A DNA stretch of 64,000 bases from Actinomadura barringtoniae (lineage in GTDB: Bacteria > Actinomycetota > Actinomycetes > Streptosporangiales > Streptosporangiaceae), in contig NZ_JAGEOJ010000008.1 in the NCBI RefSeq assembly GCF_017573505.1, forward strand, positions 124,001 to 188,000, written 5' to 3'. The notes below the pieces were generated by a model. The model worked only from the letters and a program-made list of their open reading frames with translations. It made no database searches and was not told the origin of the DNA. Below, in pieces: positions 31,862 to 40,500 of the stretch. Every line of letters begins with the position of its first letter. The stretch's first letter is position 1. Both the position numbers and the translations under genes were made by a program.

Positions 31862-32773
31862 TCAGCCGGACGTGGTGGTGTGGTCGTGGGCGACGGCCGC
31901 GAGGACCTGGGCGAACGCCTCGAGCAGTGGCGTCCGGGCGCCGTCCAGGTGCACCAGGCCCCACTCGATCATGGGGAAGTCGCTGATGGGAACGGTCGCC
32001 AGCCGTGGGTGACGGTGGTACGACATGCACTGGTCGCCGAAGATGAACGCACCCTGACCGAGCGCGATGAGCGCGAGCGCCTGGTGCACCGACGTCGCCA
32101 CCGGGCCGCGCGGGATCGGGACGCCGCTCGGGGTGGCATCGGGGCAGCGCGCCCGTATCCAGGCCGCCGGCATGGTCGGCGCGCTCAGCAGCCGGACGGC
32201 CGCGAGGTCCTCCGGCGAGACGCTCTCACGGCCCGCGAACGGATGGTCGGCGTTGACGACGAGCATCGCCCGTTCCTGGAGCAGGACCGGCCCGATGGTG
32301 ACGTCCGGCTCGTCCAGGGGGTAGCCCGCGCACATCACGTCCACATCGCCGTCGCGCAGGGGCTGCAGCGCGTCACCGGCCAGGAGCTCCTGCGCGATGA
32401 CCTGGGTGCCGGGCTGCATCATGTGCAGCGTCTCCGCCGCCTCGACGAAGACGTGACCCCACAGCGCGTTGATGTAGCCCACACGCAGCGTGCCGCTGAC
32501 GCCGCGCGCGGACGCCGCCGCGCTCTCGAGCGCGTCGCGGATGCCCTGGTAGTGCGGGTGCAGGTCGGCGTGCAGCTTCCGGCCGAGGTCGGTGAGCGCG
32601 ACCCGGCGGCTGGTGCGCTCGAACAGCGCCCCGCCGACGCGCCGTTCGAGCGCGCGGATCAGCTGGCTGACGCGCTGCGGCGTGACCTGACGGCGCCTGG
32701 CCGTACGGCCGAAGTGCAGCTCCTCGGCCAGGATCAGGAACGTCTCCAGCTCCCCCGGTTCGACAAGCGGCAT
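31862..32773 (-). CDS. LysR-family transcriptional regulator
   Basis: 303 aa. The HTH is at the N-terminus (ELETFLILAEELHFGRTARR, VTPQRVSQLIRALERRVGG, LFERTSRRVALTDLGRKL). The substrate-binding domain begins at TLRVGYINALWG. The ELHFGRTA and QRVSQLIR sequence is typical of a streptomycete-type LysR subgroup. There is no divergent partner gene: the region to the right is the exported-protein gene on the same strand. Its target cannot be guessed. Confidence 0.85.
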   Translation of the reverse strand: MPLVEPGELETFLILAEELHFGRTARRRQVTPQRVSQLIRALERRVGGALFERTSRRVALTDLGRKLHADLHPHYQGIRDALESAAASARGVSGTLRVGYINALWGHVFVEAAETLHMMQPGTQVIAQELLAGDALQPLRDGDVDVMCAGYPLDEPDVTIGPVLLQERAMLVVNADHPFAGRESVSPEDLAAVRLLSAPTMPAAWIRARCPDATPSGVPIPRGPVATSVHQALALIALGQGAFIFGDQCMSYHRHPRLATVPISDFPMIEWGLVHLDGARTPLLEAFAQVLAAVAHDHTTTSG

Positions 32774-32937
32774 TGGATGATCATAAACAAAAAGCGTGTC
32801 GATACCCGGCGCAGACCTTGGAATCCTCTATCGGGACCACACGGGACGTGGGCGAGGGCCTCCGCCCCTCAGCCCACCCGAAGGCCGGGGCGGCTCCTCT
32901 TACCTCCCAGGAGACCCGCCTCGGCCTCGGCCGTTCC

Positions 32938-33747
32938 TCAGCAACCGGACGTGGTGCTGATCCTGATGGTGGTCGCCCCTTTGACGGTGTTCGAGTCGTT
33001 CGGCCGCTCCACCTGATCTTCGGGTGGCATGGCGGGCGGAGGTGCCTGAACGCCGAAGTCGGAGAAGCTGTCGAGGCCGGTGACGCTCAGGGCCTTCCAA
33101 TCGCCCTCGTTCTGGGGCCCGGGATACAGCACCCGGCGGTCATAGCGGACGAGGCTTCCGGTCCGATCGTCGATGTAGAGGTCCATGGCCGTCACCGAGG
33201 AGAAGCATCCCGGCTTGGGCATGGCGAAGAGGGTCCGGTTTCTCAGCGTGTCGACCAGTCCTTCGAAGCGGTGCGCCGGAACGCCGCCGAGCCGGACGGC
33301 CCCTTTGTCTCTCACATACGTCAGAACCTTCTCGTGGCCGGTCCAGCTGTTCCACTGGTAGTTGTCGGTGGCCAGCCACCGGCCGGTGGAGAAGGCCGGG
33401 GTGTACTGGAGCCTGCCCAGCAGGATCATGTCGACCGGCTGGGTCGAGGGGCGGCCGTCGGTGTTCACACTGGTGGAGGTGCCGGTGAACCGGCCGCTGT
33501 GGGTGCGGAAGTCCAGAACGCCGCTGGAGCTCTGCCGGGAGGAGATCGGCTGCGACCTGAAGGTGCCGGACATGCGCGTGGAGGACGTGAGGCGGGCGGT
33601 GCTGCGGTGGTCCACCCAGTCCCGGAACGCGGCGAGCGCGTGCCGTTCCATCGGCCCCGCGTGCGGTACGTACTCGCCATGCCCGCCGTCGGCCGTGACC
33701 AGCATCAGCACCGGCAGGACCGCCACCGCGGCGACGCCGTTGCGCAT
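32938..33747 (-). CDS. Exported protein of unknown function
   Basis: 269 aa with a short hydrophobic N-terminus (NGVAAVAVLPVLMLVTADGG), which may be a signal peptide or anchor. There is no lipobox Cys. The body is beta-rich: SGRFTGTSTSVNTDGRPSTQ, DMILLGRLQYTPAFSTGRWL, GGVPAHRFEGLVDTLRN, AMDLYIDDRTGSLVRYDRRV. This order, including a line about the molecule's 'second-half' strand pair, is like LppX/LprG-type lipid-binding folds, but the likeness is only general. It is probably outside the membrane. The 160-bp gap downstream (32774-32937) holds only a short GC-rich hairpin. Confidence 0.6.
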   Translation of the reverse strand: MRNGVAAVAVLPVLMLVTADGGHGEYVPHAGPMERHALAAFRDWVDHRSTARLTSSTRMSGTFRSQPISSRQSSSGVLDFRTHSGRFTGTSTSVNTDGRPSTQPVDMILLGRLQYTPAFSTGRWLATDNYQWNSWTGHEKVLTYVRDKGAVRLGGVPAHRFEGLVDTLRNRTLFAMPKPGCFSSVTAMDLYIDDRTGSLVRYDRRVLYPGPQNEGDWKALSVTGLDSFSDFGVQAPPPAMPPEDQVERPNDSNTVKGATTIRISTTSGC

Positions 33748-33945
33748 CCTCGTGCTCCCTCCCGGGCAATCGGACGATCATGACAGAGATGCGGCGCGGG
33801 TGTTGGTCTGCTCACAGAACGGCGCATCTCGCCCGGCGATTTTGCAGAACGGCCACCGCGACGCATAGTGAGAGGAGGTGGGCTCCGGCTGGAGCCCATC
33901 CGGGGCTGGAATCGGATCTTCGCCGCCAGTCCCTCAAGGGAGCGG

Positions 33946-34758
33946 ATGATGATTCCGCACGCCGACACCCCGGCAAGACCCCGGACCGCCAACACCGACC
34001 GTTACCGCGACGGCTCCGCCGAGCAGTTGCTGGGCGAGATGAGCGCCTCCGCCACCGGAACGGTGCGCCGCGAGGACATCCGGACCGAGCTGGCCACCCT
34101 CCACGCACCCATCGTTCACAAGATCGCCGTTCGCTACGCCCATCGCGGCGAGCCCATCGACGACATCGAGCAGGCCGCCTACCTCGGCCTGGTCAAGGCC
34201 ATCAACAACTTCGACCCCGGCATCGGCGACCGCTTCATCAGCTACGCGGTGCCCGTCATGCAGGGCGAGGTCAAGCGGCACTTCCGGGACAGGACGTGGG
34301 CGATCCGCGTCTCCCGCCGGCTTCAGGAACTCCGCGCCGAGCTCAACAAGACCCGGCAGGACTTCATGCGCGACCACAGCCGTTCCCCCACGGTCGCCGA
34401 ACTGTCCGTCGCGCTCGGCATCAGCGAGGAGGAGACCGTCGAGGTCATCTCGGCCTCGGAGGCCTACAGCCCGAGCTCGCTGGACGCGCCGGTGAGCGAC
34501 GAGGGCGACGCCGCGACCCTCGGCGAGACCCTGGGGGCCGAGGACCCGGAGCTGCAGCACGTCGTCGACGGCGAGGCACTGGCCCCGCTGCTGGACGAGC
34601 TCCCCGAGACCCAGCGCACCGTGGTGCTGCTGCGGTTCTACGGAAACCAGACCCAGGCGCAGATCGCCGACCAGGTCGGCTGCTCGCAGATGCACGTGTC
34701 GCGGCTGCTCAGGCGCACGCTGGAACGCCTCCGCCAGGGCCTGCTCGCCGAGCGGTGA
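33946..34758 (+). CDS. SigB/SigF/SigG-family stress sigma factor
   Basis: 270 aa from ATG 33946; ATG 33949 is better spaced from AAGGGAG, and longer starts lack a site. Region 2 is clear: APIVHKIAVRYAHRGEPIDD, IEQAAYLGLVKAINNFDPGI, FISYAVPVMQGEVKRHFRDR, TWAIRVSRRLQELRAELNKT. Region 3 (SPTVAELSVALGISEEETVE) and region 4 (LPETQRTVVLLRFYGNQTQA, QIADQVGCSQMHVSRLLRRT) follow. Such factors direct osmotic, oxidative or general stress responses and are normally held by anti-sigma kinases, none of which is encoded next to it. It heads a run of stress-type metabolic genes. Confidence 0.9.
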   Translation: MMIPHADTPARPRTANTDRYRDGSAEQLLGEMSASATGTVRREDIRTELATLHAPIVHKIAVRYAHRGEPIDDIEQAAYLGLVKAINNFDPGIGDRFISYAVPVMQGEVKRHFRDRTWAIRVSRRLQELRAELNKTRQDFMRDHSRSPTVAELSVALGISEEETVEVISASEAYSPSSLDAPVSDEGDAATLGETLGAEDPELQHVVDGEALAPLLDELPETQRTVVLLRFYGNQTQAQIADQVGCSQMHVSRLLRRTLERLRQGLLAER

Positions 34759-34792
34759 CCCACCGCCGCCGCCAGGCGGTCGGCACGCGGCA

Positions 34793-34816
34793 GATTGAGC
34801 CCTTCTTCTCGGGTAG
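34793..34816 (+). promoter_or_regulatory. Possible SigB-type promoter before the LLM oxidoreductase
   Basis: GATT (34793-34796), 14 bases, GGGTAG (34811-34816), near the streptomycete SigB pattern GNNT-N14-16-GGGTAC/T. The -10 part with the same flanks (CTCGGGTAGG) recurs at 38639-38644 before the TPP enzyme gene, where the -35 is not clear. Confidence 0.45.
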
Positions 34817-34839
34817 GGGCCGCGGGAAGGAGGGAAACG

Positions 34840-35811
34840 ATGATCAAACTCGGATACTTCCTCTCCAGCGAAGAGCATTCGCCCGCCGAGCTCGTGCGCC
34901 AGGCCGAGCTGGCCGAGCTCGCCGGCTTCGAGGGGCTGTGGATCTCCGACCACTTCCATCCCTGGCTGGACGAGCAGGGCCAGAGCCCGTTCGTCTGGTC
35001 GATGATCGGGGCGATCGCGCGGACCAGCTCGCTGCCGATCACCACCGCCGTGACGTGCCCGCTGGTGCGCACGCACCCGGTGGTCGTCGCGCAGGCGGCG
35101 GCGACCAGCGCCGCGCTCTGTGAGGGCGGGTTCCGGCTGGGCGTGGGAACCGGCGAGGTGCTGAACGAGCACGTGACCGGGTCGGCCTGGCCGCCTGCCG
35201 AGGAACGGCTGGAGATGCTGGAGGAGGCCGTCGAGGTCATCCGGCGGATGTTCACCGGTGCGCTGGTCACGCATCGCGGCGAGCACTACACGGTCGACAC
35301 CGCACGGCTCTACACGCTTCCCGAGCGGCCACCGCCGATCTACATGTCGGCGTTCGGCGAGAAGGCCGCGCGGACGGCGGGCCGGGTCGCCGACGGGCTC
35401 ATGTCGATCGCGCCCGACTCGGGCCTGGTGAACGCGTTCGAGCAGGCGGGCGGCCAGGGCAAGCCCGTCCAGGGCGGGCTGAAGGTCTGCTGGGGCGCGG
35501 ACGCCGCCGAGGCGCGGGCGACGGCCCTGCGGAACTGGCCCAACGACCATCTCCCCGGGGAGGCCGCGCAGTTGCTGCCGCTCCCCCGGCATTTCCGCCA
35601 GCTCTCGCAGCTGGTGACCGAGGAGATGGTCGCCGAGCAGGTGCCGTGCGGCTCCGACGCCGACGCGCACATCAAGGCGATCGAGCAGTTCGCCGACGCG
35701 GGCTTTGACGAGATCTACGTCAGCCAGATCGGCCCCGGCACCCAGGAGGGCTTCTTCGGCTTCTACGCCGAGCATGTCCTGCCCCAGCTGCGCAAGAAGG
35801 GCTTCTCATGA
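34840..35811 (+). CDS. LLM-class F420-dependent oxidoreductase (FGD-like)
   Basis: 323 aa. ATG 34840 follows GGAGG. The luciferase-like barrel shows IKLGYFLSSEEHSPAELVRQ, GLWISDHFHPWLDEQGQSPF, ITTAVTCPLVRTHPVVVAQA, GFRLGVGTGEVLNEHV. The SDHFHPW-QG-SPF pattern is typical of the F420-dependent glucose-6-phosphate dehydrogenase-like branch. It probably transfers hydride with coenzyme F420; the substrate is unknown. It is coupled to the SDR gene by an ATGA overlap. Confidence 0.88.
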   Translation: MIKLGYFLSSEEHSPAELVRQAELAELAGFEGLWISDHFHPWLDEQGQSPFVWSMIGAIARTSSLPITTAVTCPLVRTHPVVVAQAAATSAALCEGGFRLGVGTGEVLNEHVTGSAWPPAEERLEMLEEAVEVIRRMFTGALVTHRGEHYTVDTARLYTLPERPPPIYMSAFGEKAARTAGRVADGLMSIAPDSGLVNAFEQAGGQGKPVQGGLKVCWGADAAEARATALRNWPNDHLPGEAAQLLPLPRHFRQLSQLVTEEMVAEQVPCGSDADAHIKAIEQFADAGFDEIYVSQIGPGTQEGFFGFYAEHVLPQLRKKGFS

Positions 35812-36827
35812 CGATGGAGCAGCAGGTCGACCAGCAGGTCGTGGTCATCACCGGAGCCAGTGGCGGCATCGGCCGGGCCACCGCTCGCGAGTTCGGCGCG
35901 CGCGGCGCGAAGGTGGGCCTGATCGCCCGCGGTGAGGCCGGGCTGCGCGCGGCGGCGGGCGATGTGAGCGCGGCGGGCGGCGAGGCTCTCGTCCTGCCCG
36001 CCGACGTGGCCGACTACGAGGCCGTACGGGACGCGGGGCGGCGCGCGGAGGCCGAGCTCGGGCCGGTGGACGTCTGGGTGAACGTGGCGTTCAGCTCGGT
36101 TTTCGCACAGTTCACCGACATCGAGCCGGAGGAGTTCAAGCGGGTCACCGAGGTGTCCTACCTCGGGTTCGTGCACGGCACGCGGGTCGCGCTCGACCTC
36201 ATGATCCCCCGGGACAAGGGGGTCATCGTGCAGACGGGATCGGCGCTGGCCAAGCGCGGCATCCCGCTCCAGTCGGCGTACTGCGGCGCCAAGCACGCGG
36301 TCCAGGGCTTCCACGAGTCGCTGCGCACTGAGCTGCTGCATCGCGGCAGCGGGGTGAAGACGACGATCGTGCACATGCCCGCGGTGAACACTCCGCAGTT
36401 CGAATGGCTGGTGTCGCGGCTGCCGGAGAACGCGCAGCCGGTGCCGCCGATCTACCAGCCCGAGGTCGCGGCCCGCGCGCTGGTGTACGCGGCGGATCAT
36501 CCCGGCAAGCGGGAGTACTGGGTCGGCGGCAGCACGGTCGGCACCCTGCTGGCCAACAAGTTCGTTCCCGGGCTGCTGGACCGGTACCTGGCCCGTACCG
36601 GCTACGGCTCGCAGCAGACCGGCGAACGGCGTGACCCGGCGCAGCCGTCCAACCTCTGGAAACCCGCCGACCAGGAGCCCGGACACGACTATGGGGCGCA
36701 CGGCTCGTTCGACGACAGGTCGCATCCGCGCAGCTACCAGCTCTGGATGGTCAAGCACCGCCGCAAGCTCGCCGTCGCGGGCGGCACCGCCCTCGGCCTG
36801 GTCGGATTGCGCGCGATGACCCGCTGA
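35808..36827 (+). CDS. Short-chain dehydrogenase with C-terminal hydrophobic tail
   Basis: 339 aa, starting inside the previous stop. It is a classical SDR: VVVITGASGGIGRATAREFG (cofactor loop), the NVAFSS variant of the NNAG position, catalytic Ser in VIVQTGSALAKRG, and YCGAKHA (Tyr-x-x-x-Lys). After the core a Pro/Gly-rich stretch leads to LAVAGGTALGLVGLRAM, a possible membrane tail or amphipathic anchor. It is co-translated with the F420 enzyme. Substrate unknown. Confidence 0.88.
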   Translation: MTMEQQVDQQVVVITGASGGIGRATAREFGARGAKVGLIARGEAGLRAAAGDVSAAGGEALVLPADVADYEAVRDAGRRAEAELGPVDVWVNVAFSSVFAQFTDIEPEEFKRVTEVSYLGFVHGTRVALDLMIPRDKGVIVQTGSALAKRGIPLQSAYCGAKHAVQGFHESLRTELLHRGSGVKTTIVHMPAVNTPQFEWLVSRLPENAQPVPPIYQPEVAARALVYAADHPGKREYWVGGSTVGTLLANKFVPGLLDRYLARTGYGSQQTGERRDPAQPSNLWKPADQEPGHDYGAHGSFDDRSHPRSYQLWMVKHRRKLAVAGGTALGLVGLRAMTR

Positions 36828-36837
36828 GAGACACCCT

Positions 36838-38586
36838 TCACCGGGCCAGGCGGGTGGCGCTCTCCAAGAGCAGGGCGTGCACGAAGGCCTGGGGGAGGTT
36901 CGCACGGAGCTGCCGCTGCTCGACGTCGTACTCTTCGGTGAAGAGCCCGCTGGTGCCGCATGCCGAGCGGATGCGCTCGAAGCAGCGCAGCGCCTCGGTG
37001 GTGCGGCCCTGCTGGCGTTCGGCGAGGGCCAGGAGGAAGCCCGCTAGCGAGAACGCGCCTTCAGCCTCGCCGAGCGGCCGGTCCCCGATCCGGTAGCGGT
37101 ACACGAAGCCCTCCCGTACGAGCGACTCGCGCACCGAACGCAGGGTCGCCGTCACGCGCGGATCGTGCGGCGGCAGCGCGCCGCGGATGCCTGCCAGCAG
37201 CAGGGCGGCGTCGGTGCGGTCGTCGTCGGGCGCGCGCCGCCAGCCACCGGACGGGCGCAGCGACGTGCGGGTGGCCTCGGCGAGGATCGTGTTCGCGAGC
37301 CGATGCCACTCCAGGCGTTCGGCGGCCGTCGCGATCGTGTCGCCCGCGGCCCGCAGGCCCGCGACGCAGATCAGCCGGGAGTGGGTCCACTGCCGGTCCT
37401 CGGTCTCCCAGACGCCCGCCTCCGGCTCGTTCCGGCGCTCGGCGATGGCCTCCACCGCCGTACGCGCCGCCTGGGCCGCCGTACCACCGAGCCGTCCGGC
37501 GCGCTGAGCGGCGGCGAACAGCAGCAGCACCTCGCCGAAGACATCGAGCTGGAACTGCTCCGAGGCCCGGTTGCCGACGACGACGCGGTCGGCGCCCGGG
37601 TAGCCCGGCAGGTCGACGGCCCGTTCCTCCGGCACGCGTGCGCCCGTCGCCGTGTAGACGGGCCGCAGGCGGTGGCCGTCGGCGGCGATGCGTTCGCTGA
37701 TGAAGCCGACCGCCGAGTCCAGCAGGTCGAGGCAGCCGCCATGCGCGGCCACCGCCTGACCGGCGTAGCACTGGTCGCGGATCCAGGCGTAGCGGTAGTC
37801 GTAGTTGCGTCCCGCCTCGGCGCGTTCGGGCAGGGACGTGGTGGCGGCCGCGACCATCGCTCCGGTCGAGGCGGTCAGCCCGGTGAGGACGGCGTAGGCG
37901 AGCTGCGCCTCGCGCGGGGCGATCGTGTCGTCGCACGCGGGCACACTCTTCAGCCAGGCGGTCTCGGTGGCTGCCCACAGCTCGGACGCGTTCAGCGGCC
38001 CGGTCTGCTCGCGGCCTGCCAGCTCCAGGACCAGGTCGTGGCTCTCGCCGTGCTTCAGGTCGATGACCAGCGTCAGGCGCTCCCCCTCTGGCTTGGACTC
38101 GCCCGCGCCCGTCCAGCGGATGTGAACGTCGCCACTGCGGGCGTGCCACACCCCGTCCGACTCGCGCAGGTCGTCCATCGTGTGCGCGCCGAACGCGGTC
38201 CGGACGTCCAGGTCGACCCGCACGCGGGCCGGACCTTCGACCGCCGTCACCCGGCGCAGCAGCACCGCCCTGTCCGGGCTCGCCGGCCGGGCGAGCGCCT
38301 CCCGGCACTCCACCACCACTCCCCCGTGATCACCGGCGATCCAGCGGCTGCGCCAGATCAGGCTGCGTTCCTCGTAATGCCCGCCCCACACGCGCCACTC
38401 GGTCTCCGGCCTGACCCAATAACCGCCCGAACCGCCGACCAGGGCGTCAAAGGCCGCCGGGGAGTCCCAGGACGGAAAGCACATCCAGGCGCAATCCCCG
38501 TCAGGGCCAAGAAGAACGGCACGTTCGCCATCCGCGACGACGGCGTACTCACGAAGCGCATGCGGACCGCTGTGCAACACACCCAT
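36838..38586 (-). CDS. GH15-family glycoside hydrolase (glucoamylase/trehalase-like)
   Basis: 582 aa. An N-terminal beta-sandwich (LREYAVVADGERAVLLGPDG, MCFPSWDSPAAFDALVGG) leads to the (alpha/alpha)6 barrel, with NYDYRYAWIRDQCYAGQAVA as the GH15 active-site signature and NRASEQFQLDVFGEVLLLF and LFTEEYDVEQRQLRANLPQA near the end, where the second catalytic Glu lies. It has no signal peptide, so it acts inside the cell on storage or osmoprotectant glucans such as trehalose. It is convergent with the SDR gene; the stop codons are about 10 bp apart. Confidence 0.9.
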   Translation of the reverse strand: MGVLHSGPHALREYAVVADGERAVLLGPDGDCAWMCFPSWDSPAAFDALVGGSGGYWVRPETEWRVWGGHYEERSLIWRSRWIAGDHGGVVVECREALARPASPDRAVLLRRVTAVEGPARVRVDLDVRTAFGAHTMDDLRESDGVWHARSGDVHIRWTGAGESKPEGERLTLVIDLKHGESHDLVLELAGREQTGPLNASELWAATETAWLKSVPACDDTIAPREAQLAYAVLTGLTASTGAMVAAATTSLPERAEAGRNYDYRYAWIRDQCYAGQAVAAHGGCLDLLDSAVGFISERIAADGHRLRPVYTATGARVPEERAVDLPGYPGADRVVVGNRASEQFQLDVFGEVLLLFAAAQRAGRLGGTAAQAARTAVEAIAERRNEPEAGVWETEDRQWTHSRLICVAGLRAAGDTIATAAERLEWHRLANTILAEATRTSLRPSGGWRRAPDDDRTDAALLLAGIRGALPPHDPRVTATLRSVRESLVREGFVYRYRIGDRPLGEAEGAFSLAGFLLALAERQQGRTTEALRCFERIRSACGTSGLFTEEYDVEQRQLRANLPQAFVHALLLESATRLAR

Positions 38587-38684
38587 CCAAGGCCCCTGCC
38601 CGATTTGACGCGGAACATAGGTACGTCCTCATTTCCTCGGGTAGGCGCCGAGTAAGGCCCGACAAGCCGAAAGGAGCACAGTCC

Positions 38685-40490
38685 ATGGCATCGATGAACG
38701 TCGCCGACTATCTGCTAGCACGCCTGCGCGAATGGGAAATCGAAAAGGTGTTCGGCTACCCCGGTGACGGCATCAACGGGCTCTTGGCGGCCTGGGGGAA
38801 GACGGGCGACGACCCGAAGTTCGTTCAGGCCCGGCACGAGGAGATGGCGGCCTTCGAGGCGGTCGGCTACGCCAAGTTCACCGGCCGGGTGGGCGTGTGC
38901 GCGGCGACGTCCGGCCCCGGCGCCATTCACCTGCTGAACGGCCTGTACGACGCCAAGCTCGACCACGTCCCGGTGGTGGCGATCGTCGGACAGACCAACC
39001 GGACCGCCATGGGCGGCTCCTACCAGCAGGAGGTCGACCTGCTGTCGCTCTACAAGGACGTGGCCAGCGACTACGTGCAGATGGTCACCGTGCCGCAGCA
39101 GCTGCCGAACGTGCTGGACCGGGCGATCAAGGTCGCGATGGCCGAGAAGGCGCCGACCGCGATCATCATCCCGGCCGACGTCCAGGAGCTGGAGTACAGC
39201 CCGCCCGAGCACGCGTTCAAGATGGTCCCGTCCAGCCTCGGGATCGACTGGCCCGCGGTCGGTGCCGACGACGAGGCGATCCGCCGTGCCGCCGACGTGC
39301 TGAACGCCGGGAGCAAGGTGGCGATCCTGGCCGGGCAGGGCGCGCGCGGCGCGGCCAAGGAGCTCGAGCAGGTCGCGGACCTGCTGGGCGCGGGCGTCGC
39401 CAAGGCACTGCTGGGCAAGGACGTGCTGTCGGACGAGCTGCCGTACGTGACCGGCTCGATCGGGCTGCTCGGCACCCGCCCCAGCTACGAGATGATGAAC
39501 GGCTGCGACACGCTCCTGACGGTCGGGTCGAGCTTCCCGTACACCCAGTTCATGCCCGGCCTGGACCAGGCGCGGGGCGTGCAGATCGACATCGACCCGA
39601 AGATGATCGGGATGCGCTACCCGAACGAGGTCAACCTCGTCGGCGACGCGGCCGCGACGCTGCGCGCGCTGATCCCGCTGCTGGAACGCAAGGACGACCG
39701 TGCGTGGCGCGAGGGCATCGAGGCGAACGTGACCCGCTGGTGGGAGACCGTCGGCATGGAGGCGATGGTCGAGGCCGACCCGATCAACCCGATGCGGCTG
39801 TTCCACGAGCTGTCCGAGCGGCTGCCCGACGACGCGATCGTCGCGGCCGACTCCGGCTCGGCGGCCAACTGGTACGCGCGCAACCTGCGCTTCCGCGGGA
39901 ACGTGCGCGGGTCGCTGTCGGGCACCCTCGCCACCATGGGACCCGGCGTCCCGTACGGCATCGGCGCCAAGTTCGGGCACCCCGACCGGCCGGTGATCAT
40001 CTTCGAGGGCGACGGCGCCATGCAGATGAACGGGCTGGCCGAGCTGCTGACCATCAAGCACTACTGGCAGGAGTGGGCGGACCCGCGGCTGATCGTCGCC
40101 GTCCTGCACAACAACGACCTGAACCAGGTCACCTGGGAGATGCGCGCCATGCAGGGCGCGCCGAAGTTCCCCGAGTCGCAGACCCTGCCGGACTGCGACT
40201 ACGCGGCGTTCGCGGCGGGGGCGGGCCTGCTGGCGATCCGGGTGGACAAGCCCGACCAGATCGGCCCGGCGTGGGAGGAGGCGCTGGCCGCCGACCGGCC
40301 GGCGGTCCTGGACGTGCACGTGGACCCCAATGTCCCGCCGGTGCCGCCGCACGCGTCGTTCGAGCAGATGAAGGACGCCGCCGAGTCGCTGATCAAGGGC
40401 GACGAGGACCGCTGGGGCGTCATCAAGGAGGGCGTGAAGACCAAGGTCCAGGAGTTCCTGCCGCACCGGGGCGACAAGGCGCCCAAGTGA
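38685..40490 (+). CDS. Thiamine-diphosphate enzyme, pyruvate oxidase/quinone dehydrogenase (PoxB) type
   Basis: 601 aa with AAAGGAG upstream. The N-terminal PYR domain has VFGYPGDGINGLL and the cofactor-activating Glu in QARHEEMAAFEAVGYAKFTG. A middle domain follows, then the PP domain with GDGAMQMNGLAELLTIKHYW and VLHNNDLNQVTW binding Mg-ThDP. It resembles PoxB-type pyruvate:quinone oxidoreductases and acetolactate synthases; conversion of pyruvate to acetate is the best guess. A CTCGGGTAGG element 40 bp upstream matches that before the LLM gene. It is followed 10 bp later by the enolase-superfamily gene. Confidence 0.88.
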   Translation: MASMNVADYLLARLREWEIEKVFGYPGDGINGLLAAWGKTGDDPKFVQARHEEMAAFEAVGYAKFTGRVGVCAATSGPGAIHLLNGLYDAKLDHVPVVAIVGQTNRTAMGGSYQQEVDLLSLYKDVASDYVQMVTVPQQLPNVLDRAIKVAMAEKAPTAIIIPADVQELEYSPPEHAFKMVPSSLGIDWPAVGADDEAIRRAADVLNAGSKVAILAGQGARGAAKELEQVADLLGAGVAKALLGKDVLSDELPYVTGSIGLLGTRPSYEMMNGCDTLLTVGSSFPYTQFMPGLDQARGVQIDIDPKMIGMRYPNEVNLVGDAAATLRALIPLLERKDDRAWREGIEANVTRWWETVGMEAMVEADPINPMRLFHELSERLPDDAIVAADSGSAANWYARNLRFRGNVRGSLSGTLATMGPGVPYGIGAKFGHPDRPVIIFEGDGAMQMNGLAELLTIKHYWQEWADPRLIVAVLHNNDLNQVTWEMRAMQGAPKFPESQTLPDCDYAAFAAGAGLLAIRVDKPDQIGPAWEEALAADRPAVLDVHVDPNVPPVPPHASFEQMKDAAESLIKGDEDRWGVIKEGVKTKVQEFLPHRGDKAPK

Positions 40491-40500
40491 GGGCGTCCCG